Below the pieces are notes generated by a model that did not search any database, had not been told where the DNA came from, and was given only the letters and a program-made list of their open reading frames with translations. A stretch of DNA of 64,000 nt. Source: Camarhynchus parvulus. Lineage: Eukaryota; Chordata; Aves; Passeriformes; Thraupidae. Numbering within the stretch: the first letter of the stretch is position 1; each line of letters opens with the position of its first letter. Of this stretch, positions 1 to 11,424 are shown one piece after another. A program made the position numbers and the translations under genes. The stretch covers positions 20,755,733-20,819,732 of the forward strand of contig NC_044574.1 of NCBI RefSeq assembly GCF_901933205.1. The letters run 5' to 3'.

Positions 1-2834
1 AGGTAATAATTTGCATGTAGAGCATAGATAACTTTGTTCTTTCCCCCATTTGAGAATAAAATAATATAAATTAACAGAGCTTCAGCTCATTTTACAATTA
101 CAAGTATAACCTTTGAGAGTCTATGACTTGTAACAAAATATACTTTGCATGAGTCACACAGAAAACCTCTGGAAACCTGAGTAATTCCCTTTTTATGAAA
201 GCAATGCTACTATTTAATATAGGTTATTATTCAATATTCTATTCTGTATATGAGGTATAAAATAGATCCAGAATCCAGCAATGTTTTGCTGCACAAAGTG
301 GAACAGTATGAAGCATTTCATTTTCACAAATGCAGTGGTACTACCAACATAATCAGTCAAGTTACTATTTCATGTATCAGAATAATTCTCTAAGAAGTAG
401 CTCACTAAAAGGTATGAAAGAAATCAGTATTTTCCCTTAAAACCAATTCTTAAATATAGAACCCTTCAACCAGAAGCCTCAAACTTTAGTTTGAGTTCTT
501 GTCAACAAGGTCAAGTGGTTCAGTTTTTCTGTTTGTTTATTGATTTTATTCCTGCTATTACTTGTGACAATTAACTGGCCATGTGCTTAGTGGGGGTTTA
601 TCTTTTTAATCAGTCACCATTTGAAGCTAAACCTTAGCCATATTTAATGGATTTTTATATTGCTTCAACAAATATCAGTCTTAAAAAAGAGCTTGAAACT
701 CCATGTCACTGACTTTTTCTATGTATTCAAATTTCATTATCAGTTTTGTATATCTTTGAAGATATTTGTGAGATATCCATGAGACCAAATTACACCAGAC
801 ATCTTTTGGGCCCATGTTTTTATTTTCTAAATGAAAGCAATGCTGCATTCATTAGCATCCCTTAGAAATTATTATTTTTAATATCTCCAAAAATAAGCTA
901 TCTGTTGAATGAGGTAGGCATAAATTGAAGGGAGATTAAGGGAAATCATGGTGTTTTTGTCTTCTATGGCAAAAGCACTTGTTTTCCTACCTAGTGTCCA
1001 TTCCTGATGTGAAAATGCATTATTAAATCCTTATCAACAGGAAATAAAATAAAAGAGAGGAACAGCTGAGGTGAGCTAATAATGGCTGCTAGCTACCTGA
1101 TTCCCTTAGAGCTCCTGCAGTTCCATCAATTTGGCAGGAGTATCAAGGAAGTTATGGTGACTTTTGAGCCTTGATTCAGATTTTCTTAAGCCATCTGTAG
1201 GAGAGCTGACATTCTAATTGCTCCATAAATTGTTTCAGCTCAGAGTTTGTTAAGCACTGACACATTTTACTGAAAAAAATAAAGGCATGTAATTTGACAC
1301 AGTGACAGATTAATACCTTAGCATTAGATTGGCAGAACAATTAGACGGCTTAAATGTTTCCTACATCTTAATGTCTGTGCTACTTCAGGAATCCACAGTA
1401 AGTCCTGCTTTTCTGAAGGATATGTTGCCATTTCAGTGATAGAAGTAAATCAGGCTATCAAAGGATTTAACAGGATTACAAGAAATCTTGCAGCAAATAC
1501 ATTTAAATCTAGAAAATTAAAATCTGGGGAATTTAGGTTCAGCATGTTACATTTAGTATGGTACTCACCACTGGTATCCCATAAGCTGATACTTAGTTCT
1601 CATTATATATATGCAATTGGTTTTGTGAAAGCAAATGAAATAATACAGTCTGAAATACTTGATAAATACAATTTAAACAAGAGAAAACTGTGTTTCTATT
1701 GTCCTTTCCTATTTTATAATGTAATCAAACTAGTATTTGTCTAGGATTAATCTCATTGAATTTGATTTCACTTAACTATAATGTTGCAACATTTATGTTA
1801 TTGTCCTTCACTGACAACCATCAGATCAATATGATTTTGGCCCATAAGAGTACAAGTGTATGTTTTTTTTAGTGTAAAAAAAACCAAAACTGATAGACCT
1901 GTTTTTAACATAAACTGTCTTTAAGTTAGTTGTGAAATACTGGTGATTCCTTGAAGAACATAGATGTAATATTATTGAACTTGTATAATCACTAATTTAG
2001 GCAAGAAATATTTTTTATCAAGCTGTTCCATAATTCAGGAAATAATTAAAGAATATTATACTTTAACATTATGGAGGTAACTTTGATGGAAATAGCTATG
2101 ACTATGTGGAAACTCAGCCAGAAATATTATTGCTTAGGAAATATTTCTTTATTACTTGGGTGATATTTCTTTGGTTACATGTCTGAGTCATTTTAAGTAG
2201 CTATACAGACTGCTGTAGTATGTTTAATAAGCATTAAAAACCCAATGGAACTCTGTATGTTCATTATCTTATTCGACTGCTCCTCCGTAAAACACAAACA
2301 AGTAATATTCAAGGGAAGCAAAACAAAAATATCATCTAAGATGCAAACACTTGTGAAATTTTGGTTCTTACACCAGTTTCAGGTTTAATGGACTTCAGAG
2401 GTGTGATATGTTTTGCACCACTACAGGCAGAAGCAATATTCATTCTTTAACTTTGTGAAGAAAATAATTGTAAAATAGAGTGGATGTGTTTTCCTCAGGA
2501 AACAAGATTTTATAAATGCTAAATTATCATGTTGGAACATGAGAATGGGTGGGGTGCTTTTTTCATTACAGGCTTTATGTTTCTGTATTCCTTTGATCAA
2601 CACCTGAATTAAGTGGTCCAACTATTTCTGGGTTTTGCTTTTGGTTTTATTACCATAAAATTTTAAGGAGGATTCTAAAATGGATTTTTGGTTAAACTGA
2701 GGCCCACTGTCTGAGGTTGATTTATTACTGAATAAGTCAAGAGTCTCAACCCAGAAGCAGTTAGGAATTGGATTGAGGCCAAAGTACCTGAGAGTTAGCA
2801 ATCACATCAACAGAACTGTGGAGATGAAGGGAAA

Positions 2835-3120
2835 CTTTAGAGGTCATTTAGTGCATCCTTTCTCTCCCAAGGTAGCATTAGCTACATTTATGTTATCCTG
2901 GAAAAAAAATTTTCTAGACATTTGTAAAACTCATCCCAGATTCTGTAACCTTCCATTACTACTTCATTCATCCTCAAAGATTTTTCCAATTTCTAACCTG
3001 ATTTGTCATTGTTGCAATTAGGACATTACTTCTGGTCTTTTTCACTATGGGTCTGCAAAATAGATTATTTCCACTCTTGTTTTTTTTTTTTTTTTGTTCT
3101 TGCCTTTTAGGTACATTATC
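2835..3120 (-). repeat. Old, diverged CR1 LINE fragment in the intron
   Basis: On the + strand the text reads like the reverse complement of a CR1 3' region: a 'ggtcatttagtgcatcc' block, then 'cattagctacattta', 'ttctagacatttgtaaaac', 'ccaatttctaacctg' and 'ttgttgcaattag'. The same order occurs in old amniote CR1 copies. Divergence is high and a run of T at 3080-3095 interrupts it. Similarity may continue weakly beyond 3120. Assignment is from memory of the family consensus. Confidence 0.55.
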
Positions 3121-4216
3121 ACTGCTCTTTTCTACCACATCTGCTTTCTCTTCTCACTAATTCACTTTCATTCATCTAGCATGAACTTTTTTCAAATATA
3201 AAGAATCATTTAACTGTTTCTATTTTCCTATGACATTGCTTTTTTTGTCTGTTTTATTTTTTATTAGTTTTAATTGTAATGGATCATTTATCAGCACATA
3301 TTTCCTTTAATATGCCACTCAGGTCTCTCTTGAAACTGCTAAGTATTAGGACTTTGGACTCATCACAGCAGTGAGTCTTGCTGGCTTTAGGGATTGTTTA
3401 AGGGGAGCTATTATTTTCAACTGTTTTACAAGTAAAGTATTGAAAAGTCTCACTTTCAATCGCAATTCTTCATTCTTTATTTCTATATTTCTTTCCTTTG
3501 CATTGAAAAATAAATCAGATTTTTAGAACTCATTATTTTATATCATTGTCATATCTTGTCTCACAATATTAATCATTCCATCAATATACATAAAACCTTT
3601 CTGTACTCTCAAGTATTTTCTTAAGCACTGAAAGGAATTTTAGAATTAGGCATGATATACATGAAATTATTCTAGTCCAAAAGCAATTAATATATTCATT
3701 ACTTCAGTGCAGTTGGCATATCTCAGGCAGTGGATTTGTGTTTGACTTTATTCAGTAAGACTGTTTTAGAGACGGCATGCACTATGTCTGCAGTACACGG
3801 TAATGCCACATTCAGAATGACAGCAGTCCAAGCCTTGGGGCACTAAACGCTTCTTGAGATATGTTCAACTGCTGTTTAACTGTATTTAGCCTAAGGTACA
3901 AAGAAAGAAATTGCTGATGCTTTCTAACATGTTTAAGTATTTTTATAGTGTCTTGGCATGTCGGAATATGCCATAGCACAAACTGGGGTGCAGTTCCTGA
4001 ATTACAGCAATTAGGAGGCAAGAATTTCAGCAACAGTACTGTTGTAGCTGTATATCCCGGTAGACTAGCTTTCTTTTTCCCCCTTAAACAGTGATTTTCT
4101 ACAATATGTACTCTCTCAGCTGTTTTCTGCGTTATTGTTCCCTGATCATGTCGTCAATACTTGTTAGGCTTTGAGAGATCTATTGTGTCCCTGATCACAC
4201 AGCTCATAAAAGAGTC

Positions 4217-4239
4217 ATGGCTTTTAATATAAAAGCCAT
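4217..4239. repeat. Perfect inverted repeat, 10-bp arms
   Basis: The arms atggctttta (4217-4226) and taaaagccat (4230-4239) are exact reverse complements around a 3-base spacer. The site is intronic. No partner copies were noticed, so it is reported as structure only. Confidence 0.7.
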
Positions 4240-5006
4240 ATAAACATACTCCACTTTAATCATATAATGGTGTTTTACTTGCATTTTGGATGCTCTTCTG
4301 AATCTAACATGTTTGTGTACAGAATGCAGAAAAAATGGGACTCATCCAAACCACAGTCTCTTTCTTTACTGTTCTTTTTTTTTCTTTTCTCACAGTAGCT
4401 GGAACTACTCCACATGCAGTTTTGTAGGTCCTCAATAAATGGAACCATGCAGGGATATTATGGGCCTGTCAATGTGGAAAGCAAGATCTGCATGGAGTCA
4501 TTGATTTGTCATAGATACTATTTAGAACTCCTCTGCCGATGGCTCCTCAGATCCTGTTGTCCACGCTGCATGGTTTACAGAAGTACTGTTGCACTGCTTT
4601 ACTACTATATGGCTACTGTGGTTTTGTACTCCTCCAAGAAAAAGGTCTACAACTACGAATGCTTTCTGCAGATGTTCAAATCATTGTGTCTAGATACACT
4701 GTCACTATTTATTTGGAAGGTTTTCCATCTCCAGGGACAAGTGGAACAAAACTTTTGGTAGCTTATGTACATCTTAAGTCTGTTGTTACCATCAGCTTTG
4801 AGTGTGGTTTACAAAAATGAAAAAGTGAAAAGCTCTTTACATTTTTCTCCAGTGTCTGTGCTAAAACAATGTCATAACTAGATGTGGGTCTATAAAATAT
4901 ATTGTACAAGAATAGTTGTTAAAAATGTGTAGAGTGGAGCCAGAGTGAGCATTCTTGACTATATTTCTGCAATGTGTGTGTAAAATAAAAGCACATAACT
5001 TGTAAC

Positions 5007-5072
5007 ATGAAGAGTCATGGAATGGATAGGGTTGGAAGGGACCTTAAAAATCATCTAGTTCCAATCCCCAGG
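5007..5072 (-). repeat. Short CR1 3' tail
   Basis: The + strand shows 'agtcatggaatgg', then 'gggttggaagggacctt', then 'aatcatctagttccaa', the well-known reverse complement of the CR1 3' end. Only about 65 bp remain; the sequence after 5072 does not follow CR1. This is a 5'-truncated insertion typical of CR1. Confidence 0.85.
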
Positions 5073-6594
5073 TGTACTTGTTGACTACTGAGTTCATAAT
5101 ACTGTTTATGTCCTTGATGAAATATATTAACCTCTTTTGTTTAGGAATAGGAGGAGAGAAAATAGTGGAAGACTGCTTGGTTGGAATATTTGAGTTAGTT
5201 TCTTTGGTATTAAAGTGGAGATAGAACATCATCTTTCCCCCTGTCCAGCCTGTAGTGGTAGGTGCCTTCCCTTTTTGATAAGAAGCAACCCTACTAGCCC
5301 TAAGGGAACAGTCAGCTACAATCAGCAGAAACATTAGCACGCATACAAATATCTCCAATCAATTACATTCTTTTGTACAAAGTTTTATGGAAAGCATAAA
5401 GCATATCTCTGTCTCAGAAATTAGTTGCAAATGTTTAAGGATTTATTGGATGAATAGTTACTAAAGTTTAAAAAAAATACCTAGCTTTTATCAGATAAAT
5501 TTTAAAAATTTTCTATGGAAGCTTCTATCAGATACAATGACAAAGTAGATTTTAAGGCCCTTTAAATTAATGTTTTCCAATGTTTTCCCAAGATGAAGTC
5601 TGGCAAGTGCAATCTGTTTTAAAAGTATTAAATTTTGAATTCTCCATTTGCGTGTATGCCTAATCTTTTTTCTAAATATCTGTATTTTAGGGAGTGGGTT
5701 TACAATGGTTGAGACAAGTTCTGATCTGATGAGAAGATATGCTTGAAAATAACTAATATACCTTCTGATGACATCTTCTGATGATCTTTTTTTGGCAGAT
5801 AAAAAGTTGAATCTGACTGGTCTGTACAAACTCTTAGAATCTAATTCCAAATCTACAGATTTCAGTATAACAAGAAATACCACATATCTTTCTCTACTAA
5901 TTAACATTGTGATAACTTTTTTTGGTTAATAAGAGGCATTTTAAGCACAAATTAACTTGGTTTCCAGATATGTAACTGCAGTAGGAATCTGTTGTGCTGC
6001 TCCTTGATGATTTGCCAATTCTGCTGACAAATTGTTTGCTATGTCATATTCCATTAGACTTGTCAGTTCTCAGTGGGGTCACTGCTGGAGTATTTCACTT
6101 TTAAACTGAGAAGCACTTAGGAAAAGTATTTAGCTTAGAGATAGATGTGTTTCAACACAAATTATACTAGAAGACATGAGTAAATTTATTTTTATTTTCA
6201 AATTTAGAGATTGTTCAAAACTCCGTGGTCTAGGTAATTTAAAATGCTCACCATAGAGTCCCTACTCTGCAAAGGAGGGTTGATCTGTTTCAGCGAGTTA
6301 GCAAAAATGCAGTTACTGTGTAGCTAAAGTGGCATGGCAGTTTATCCAAATTAGAGGTTAAATCACTCTTATCAAGTGCATAGAAAGCGCCCAATCTTCC
6401 CTTATACCACTAGTTTAGGTAAGTCAATCTTTTAAACAGATGAGAGATTAAAATGCAACAGGTTTCAAACCATGTTAGATTAAATTTGTACTCAAATGCT
6501 GCACTGATTCAAGCTCTGAGAAAAGATGCAAGAAAGCAATGGAGTAGAAGGCTGTAAGTGTCAAATCTTAATTGAAGGTGTTTTAGAGAAAATA

Positions 6595-6712
6595 TATGGC
6601 ACTGGGTTTGACAGCCTGAGGAACAAGAGGCTGCTGCTGTTCCGTACTCCCAAATCCAAGCAAAGATGAGGATATATTCCCAGCAGGCACACACACAGAG
6701 CACACACATACA
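6595..6712 (-). repeat. GT-rich repeat family, copy C
   Basis: Read on the - strand it runs gtgtgtgtgcctgctgggaa, then cagcagcctcttgttcctcaggctgtcaa, then acccagtgccata. The same order is found at 36511-36650 (-) and 42216-42312 (+). The similarity extends past the simple GT run into unique-looking sequence, which argues for a common interspersed origin. The family was not identified by name. Confidence 0.5.
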
Positions 6713-8365
6713 CCAGATATAACCGAGTTGTCCCCACAGATCACAGACACTCAGAGCCCTCCCATGAACACAAACAGCACCAGGGGCCTCATTCTGTCCT
6801 CTTCTCTGGCTGGACAGGATGAAAAACCACTACTAGTGGTAGTGCACACACCCATATCTGTACATTCACTCATAATAGAGAATCCATTCCCAGGAAAGAG
6901 TTAGAAAGGAACTTGATAAGAGGACAGGACAAATGGTGTTCATCCGGCATAGAACATAACCAGACATACCTCTTACCCAGCAAAATATTTTATCCCCTTT
7001 TATCCCCTTATATCTCTCTTTCCCCTCTATCACCTAAACTCCTCACTTGTCTTCCTGATGGTTTCTTCCCTAAATGTCATCTAAGTCCTTTGCCGTCCCA
7101 AATTCCTTTTCCTTATATCTTATAATTTGCTCTGCATACCTAGACAGCAATCCTCAGCATTACACAGAAAGACTTTTCTTCCTGAATCCTTGTTTTGAGT
7201 TTCTACTTGCTACTATACACCCCTGTGCTCCTCTGGGCCTGGACAGATGGACCTTTGAGTGTCTGATTGCTGTATGGTGGGCTTGGGTAGGTCTGTCAGG
7301 ATATTATTTGGGCTACTATTGTTCTTCCAGTGTCTCTCTGAGCTCTATCACATAACCCAACAGGGCAACTCAGTAACACCCTGACTTGGAGGGTTTTGCT
7401 TCATAAAACAACATTATAAGGCTGAATTGTACATTAAGGCGTGTACATTAAAACTCATGTTTCACAATAAGGAGTTCCAGTATTTGTCAGAAGTGGATAG
7501 GAGAAGCACTACAATGCAAAATGCTGCATTTTCAAGAGCACGATTCAAAGACCACCAGCAAGGGAAGGATTTTTATGAACCCATGTATTGCTGAAATTTT
7601 TTCAGCTAGAAAGACACCATCAGATATAATGAGGTGCTAATTGTTTCAATCTGGAAAAAAAAAACCAAACTCAAATGACAACAAAAGAAAATCTTTTCAA
7701 TAAGCATATATTCTTATATTTTAAATAAAGGTCAGACAAACTGCCTTGATCCACAGTTTGCTAATATTCTGTCAGAGTAATAATTAAAATACTTGAAGCA
7801 AGGATAATGTTTAATGGCCAGGATTTTTTTGGAAATAAGGTGCTGGTTCAAATAATTTATAGAGGTTTAAGGGAATTGGCCCTGTTGTGAAAATATGAAA
7901 AATTCTGCTTAAAAATCAAAGAATATGAGGGCGGCGGAGCAGTTAATTATGCTTCTTATCATTAGGGAGAGTAAGAATAATGCTGATTTAGCTGACAAAC
8001 AGAGGATTTTCCTGTAACCATCCCCATATTCAGTGTATGTTTGCAGAACACAGCCACCTGAAAACCAACAGGCTGATAAGTTTTCATAGTATTGCATTTT
8101 TCACTGTGGAAAAAAAAAAAAAGTGGGAATTTTGTCTAAGGGAAAAAGCCTTAAAAATAAATTGAGGAAAAAATTTAAGAAAGAAAAAATCACTCAGTTC
8201 CCTCCTCCTGGCCTTACACATCTTAGTTACAGGGTTACTCAGTTATCTAGAAAGTAGGGCTGTTTCCTCATTAAAGTCAGTGATATTTCATTGACATATG
8301 AAATTTTATACAGTATTCAGAATGCATACAGTAAAGCCTATTAAATGTTGACACCTGCCAGTAGC

Positions 8366-8463
8366 AAATAGCGTACTCTCTACAATAGTGCAACAAATTA
8401 TTTATTAAATTAATAAATAGTGCACTCTTTACAATACTGCAACAAATTATTTATTAAATTAAT
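8366..8463 (+). repeat. 49-bp tandem duplication
   Basis: Units 8366-8414 and 8415-8463 are directly adjacent, equal in length (49 bp) and differ at four positions. Each holds 'gcaacaaattatttattaaa'. The near identity in otherwise unique AT-rich intron suggests a fairly recent local duplication. Confidence 0.9.
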
Positions 8464-10090
8464 GTTTAAATGCCTGAAAAAAAATCAGGACAGGATGAAG
8501 ATAAATCTGACTTTTAAGATCTTTTGCAATTCTATCAGGATTAAATCTACAGATGTTAAAATGAAATATGCTTTCTCTGCAAGCACCTGTTTTAATTATT
8601 TTAAATTAAAGTGCTTTATTCTGGAAGAGTGAAGGATTTTTGGTTGTTGGGTTTTGAGGTTTTTTTGTTTGGTTGGTTGTTTTTATCTTCAGCAGTGGTT
8701 TCTTTTATCAATTTATAAAAAAATCACAGCTGGAATTGTCATCATTTGAGAAGGTACTCTATTAGCCAAATTCAAAGAAAAATAGGCAAAACAAAAGTAA
8801 CAGAATGAAGGCTGAGCAGGCCTTTGAAGGAGTTTTGATTAGTTTGTATAACACATGTTATTACAGGCAAAAATTACTGTTCACAAAGAATTTTGGTGTT
8901 GTAGTGGGAAGGTAGAAAGATGCCACAGCCCATTTGAAGCACCTGATTATGTTTCCATGTTCCTTGCTCCCTTCTAAAAGAATTGATTTTTTTTTACAAA
9001 ACAAACCTAAATATTTCATCAAATAAGTCATATCATATGAAAGCCATATCAAACATGCTTGAAAAATTTATTTTTTGATTTATGTTCTTTGTCAATTTTG
9101 TTTGAATATAATGTTGTTCCTTTGTCGGCAGCTTCAGTTATTCCTTTAGACCATAATGTACACTATAACTGAATAAAAGCAAGGTTTAAGAATCTTACCC
9201 ATTCCTTAATAGTTGAAGTAGTTTTTAAATTCAGATGTATGCAAGCATCAAAATAAAAATATTAAATATATGTGCTTTGCAAACAGGTAGGAGTCAATCC
9301 TGCCGGCCTAAGAACTTTGCTGGTTTTCAGTGAAAGCTCTTTTAGTACAGAAAACTTAAACATAGTGAACAGGAACAGGACACCTTCTAACACAGCCAGT
9401 CACATATAAAATATTTCTCTTTAGGCAGCACTCAGATTCATCCCATGCCCTACCATGCACATGTACACACAGAATGGCTTTATTTGTACTATTGGTAAAG
9501 TTTATAGCTCATAGCAGATGTTTTGTATGCTTCTGCAATTACTGATTGTACAACTTATCTAACATATTGTGGGCTAAAAACTCAAGTGCCCAATCCTCAG
9601 AAATACAAGCAGAGTGTTGCATTATATGAAAATTCAGTCCCTTTGTCAATAACAGATCTGCTCATTTGCGGGGCATTAAGTATGTTTGTGAGTATTTTCA
9701 GGATACAGGGTCTATTATCTTCCACATAAATTCAGAGTATTCTCTACAAAAAAAATCAAGGAAAGGTATTTTTAATAATTTCTAGAAAATTGGCAGTATG
9801 GAATCAAGTGTTTCTTTGACTCTTTCAGACATAAAAATTAATTTGGTACCTAATGCCAAATGTTTCTGGAATTGATTTTCAGGCAGAGGAAGAGAATTAA
9901 TAGATTTTGTATTTTTTCAATTATTGAGAATAACTGTACAGATTTGCTTGCTGCCTCTGGGCACATGCAATGTGAAAAAATTATTACTGAGGAACTTACT
10001 GCCACATTCTTACCAAGATCTTTAAAAATACCTTTTGTGAATACAAGCATTCTCAGTTTCAGTGGAAGTCACTGTAATATTAATTTGTAA

Positions 10091-10113
10091 AGACAACTCT
10101 CTTTTATTTTCAG
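10091..10113 (+). promoter_or_regulatory. PCDH7: 3' splice acceptor of the terminal PCDH7 exon
   Basis: A pyrimidine-rich run (ctctcttttatttt) is followed directly by cag at 10111-10113. Splicing here makes the exon begin with the second base of a codon: the AT at 10114-10115 completes a codon whose first base comes from the upstream exon. With G as that base the residue is Asp, which fits the family sequence DSRPLPDV. The open frame extends upstream to an ATG at 10062, but the residues before DSRPLPD show no family resemblance, so that ATG is not the start. Confidence 0.85.
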
Positions 10114-10493
10114 ATTCACGGCCTCTACCAGATGTAGCCCTAACAGGGAAGTGCACCCGAGAATGTGACGAATATGGCCACTCAGACTCCTGCTGGATGC
10201 CAGTCCGCACTTCTCCGGAGAGAAAGCAGAAGAGCCAGCCAAAACTCTCCACTTTCATGCCTGTTGATGAACGGGGCAGTCAGGAAAAGCTGGCCAATGG
10301 AGAAGCCTCCCTCATGGGTGACCGCAACAGAAACCTCCTTAACAAAAAGTTGACCTCATCTTATGAGACCTTCAGCGCAGCTAGTTTCAGCAAAAATGAA
10401 GAAGGCAACCCAGAGGATATCCCCCTTACACAGACAGGGGAATACAAGCCATCTCCTGTCAATACTCTAACTAGAAGAGAAGTTTACCTGTAG
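10114..10493 (+). CDS. PCDH7: Protocadherin-7, terminal coding exon (cytoplasmic C-terminus)
   Basis: The exon encodes about 125 residues plus a split codon and ends at the TAG at 10491-10493. It begins DSRPLPDVALTGKCTREC and carries the block with Cys14, Cys18, GHSD (22-25) and CWMP (27-30) that delta-1 protocadherins (PCDH1, PCDH7, PCDH9, PCDH11) share in their long cytoplasmic tails. The ending TLTRREVYL resembles the REIYL ending of PCDH1; from memory the whole tail matches PCDH7 best. PCDH7 is a single-pass homophilic adhesion protein of neurons and epithelia. This exon supplies only the extreme intracellular tail; the cadherin repeats, transmembrane helix and PP1-binding RRVTF motif lie in exons outside the window. 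The last residues (V at -2, L at 0) could be a class II PDZ ligand, which is inference. There is no frameshift or internal stop, so it looks intact. It is used only in the long-tail isoforms of the family. Confidence 0.9.
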
Positions 10494-10586
10494 GCTAAAA
10501 AGCAGCAACAAAGTTCTTTCGTAAGATAAGAAAGAAATGGGGCAAAAGTCTTAAAATCGCAACAATTTTAAGAAAAAATGTGAAAC

Positions 10587-10592
10587 AATAAA
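10587..10592 (+). terminator. PCDH7: Proximal AATAAA in the PCDH7 3' UTR
   Basis: A canonical AATAAA lies 94 bases after the stop codon. The following 40 bases are purine-rich (gagggggcc, then aaagagacaaaag) rather than U/GU-rich, so use as a cleavage site is doubtful. It could give a short-UTR isoform only if transcript ends map just downstream. Confidence 0.2.
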
Positions 10593-11398
10593 GAGGGGGC
10601 CACCAAAGAGACAAAAGATCTGCCTGCCACTTCTGCCTCCATAGCAGGCATGTAATTATACTGTCTGCCTGACTATACTGTACAATGTAGAAAACATTGC
10701 TGTTACTTGCATGTCTAATTCCCCCTCGCTGATTTTTGTTTTCCTAGATCTATGGTTGCAAATTCCTCCCATAGTAGCAAGCTTGATTAAAAAGAACATG
10801 ACACACTGTTGTTTCCCCTCTGCAGAAGCATGAATTAAGCCACTCATTTTGTTTGTTTGTCATCTGGCTTGTTGAGGATAACAGGTCAGGGAAAATGTAT
10901 TCGAAACATACCATCTGAATATTGCTGATCCCCATCAGGGACAATCCTTCAGAAACCATAAAGATATAGGATAAATATAAAGGAATAATGATTAATAGGC
11001 ACTTTGTGAAGACCACAGCTTTAATACTCTCACCTTTCATCTGAGGCTGGAAGCAACAGAAATACATTCAGCCTGAGACTGCAGTCAAAAACATGGCATA
11101 CTTTCCCGTGGTTCATGGACTCTGGTTCTGTTTTATCCATCGAACAAACCTGTCTTGCTGTGTCTCTTTCTCTCTTTCTCTCTCGTTCTCTGTAATGATT
11201 ATTTCAATGTAAACACAATTACTAACGCTTATACCATAGGATAGCAATGATAAACTGTTGAAATCATTATTTTGGGCAAGACTAACATTTAGCTGGGAAG
11301 ATTGTAATAACAAAAAGGCCAAAGATCACACAATGGATCAGGGGAACTGCTAAGTATTGGGGCTTGACTTAGAAAATAAATGTATTCACAAAGAAACA

Positions 11399-11424
11399 CA
11401 TGTACTCATAACATGTACTCATAA
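11399..11424 (+). repeat. 13-bp direct repeat in the 3' UTR
   Basis: The unit catgtactcataa occurs twice in direct tandem with no mismatch. It is probably replication slippage. Confidence 0.8.

Larger units (their letters stand above)
1..10113 (+). other. PCDH7: PCDH7 last intron (3' part)
   Basis: This stretch precedes the terminal coding exon and ends in a good acceptor site. It is AT-rich, and no open frame in it has a recognisable domain or paired splice signals. What can be seen are an old CR1 fragment (2835-3120), a short CR1 tail (5007-5072), a GT-rich repeat copy (6595-6712, read on -), a 49-bp tandem duplication (8366-8463) and a hairpin-like palindrome (4217-4239). Assignment as intron is inferred from the exon downstream; the preceding exon lies outside the window. 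An alternative terminal exon or enhancer could be hidden here and would need alignment to detect. Confidence 0.8.

Noticed and set aside
4414..4820. Overlapping 115- and 93-codon + strand frames in the intron
   Set aside because: Two phases are open over the same DNA and neither shows a domain. Consistent with chance; an alternative exon was considered but lacks support.
5491..5907. 138-codon - strand frame in the intron
   Set aside because: Basic, Ile/Leu/Lys/Arg-rich translation of AT-rich DNA with no domain and no splice context. Probably chance, though a conservation check would settle it.
10062..10113. Upstream ATG of the PCDH7 frame as a start codon
   Set aside because: The residues before DSRPLPD do not match the family, and a clear splice acceptor lies at 10111-10113.
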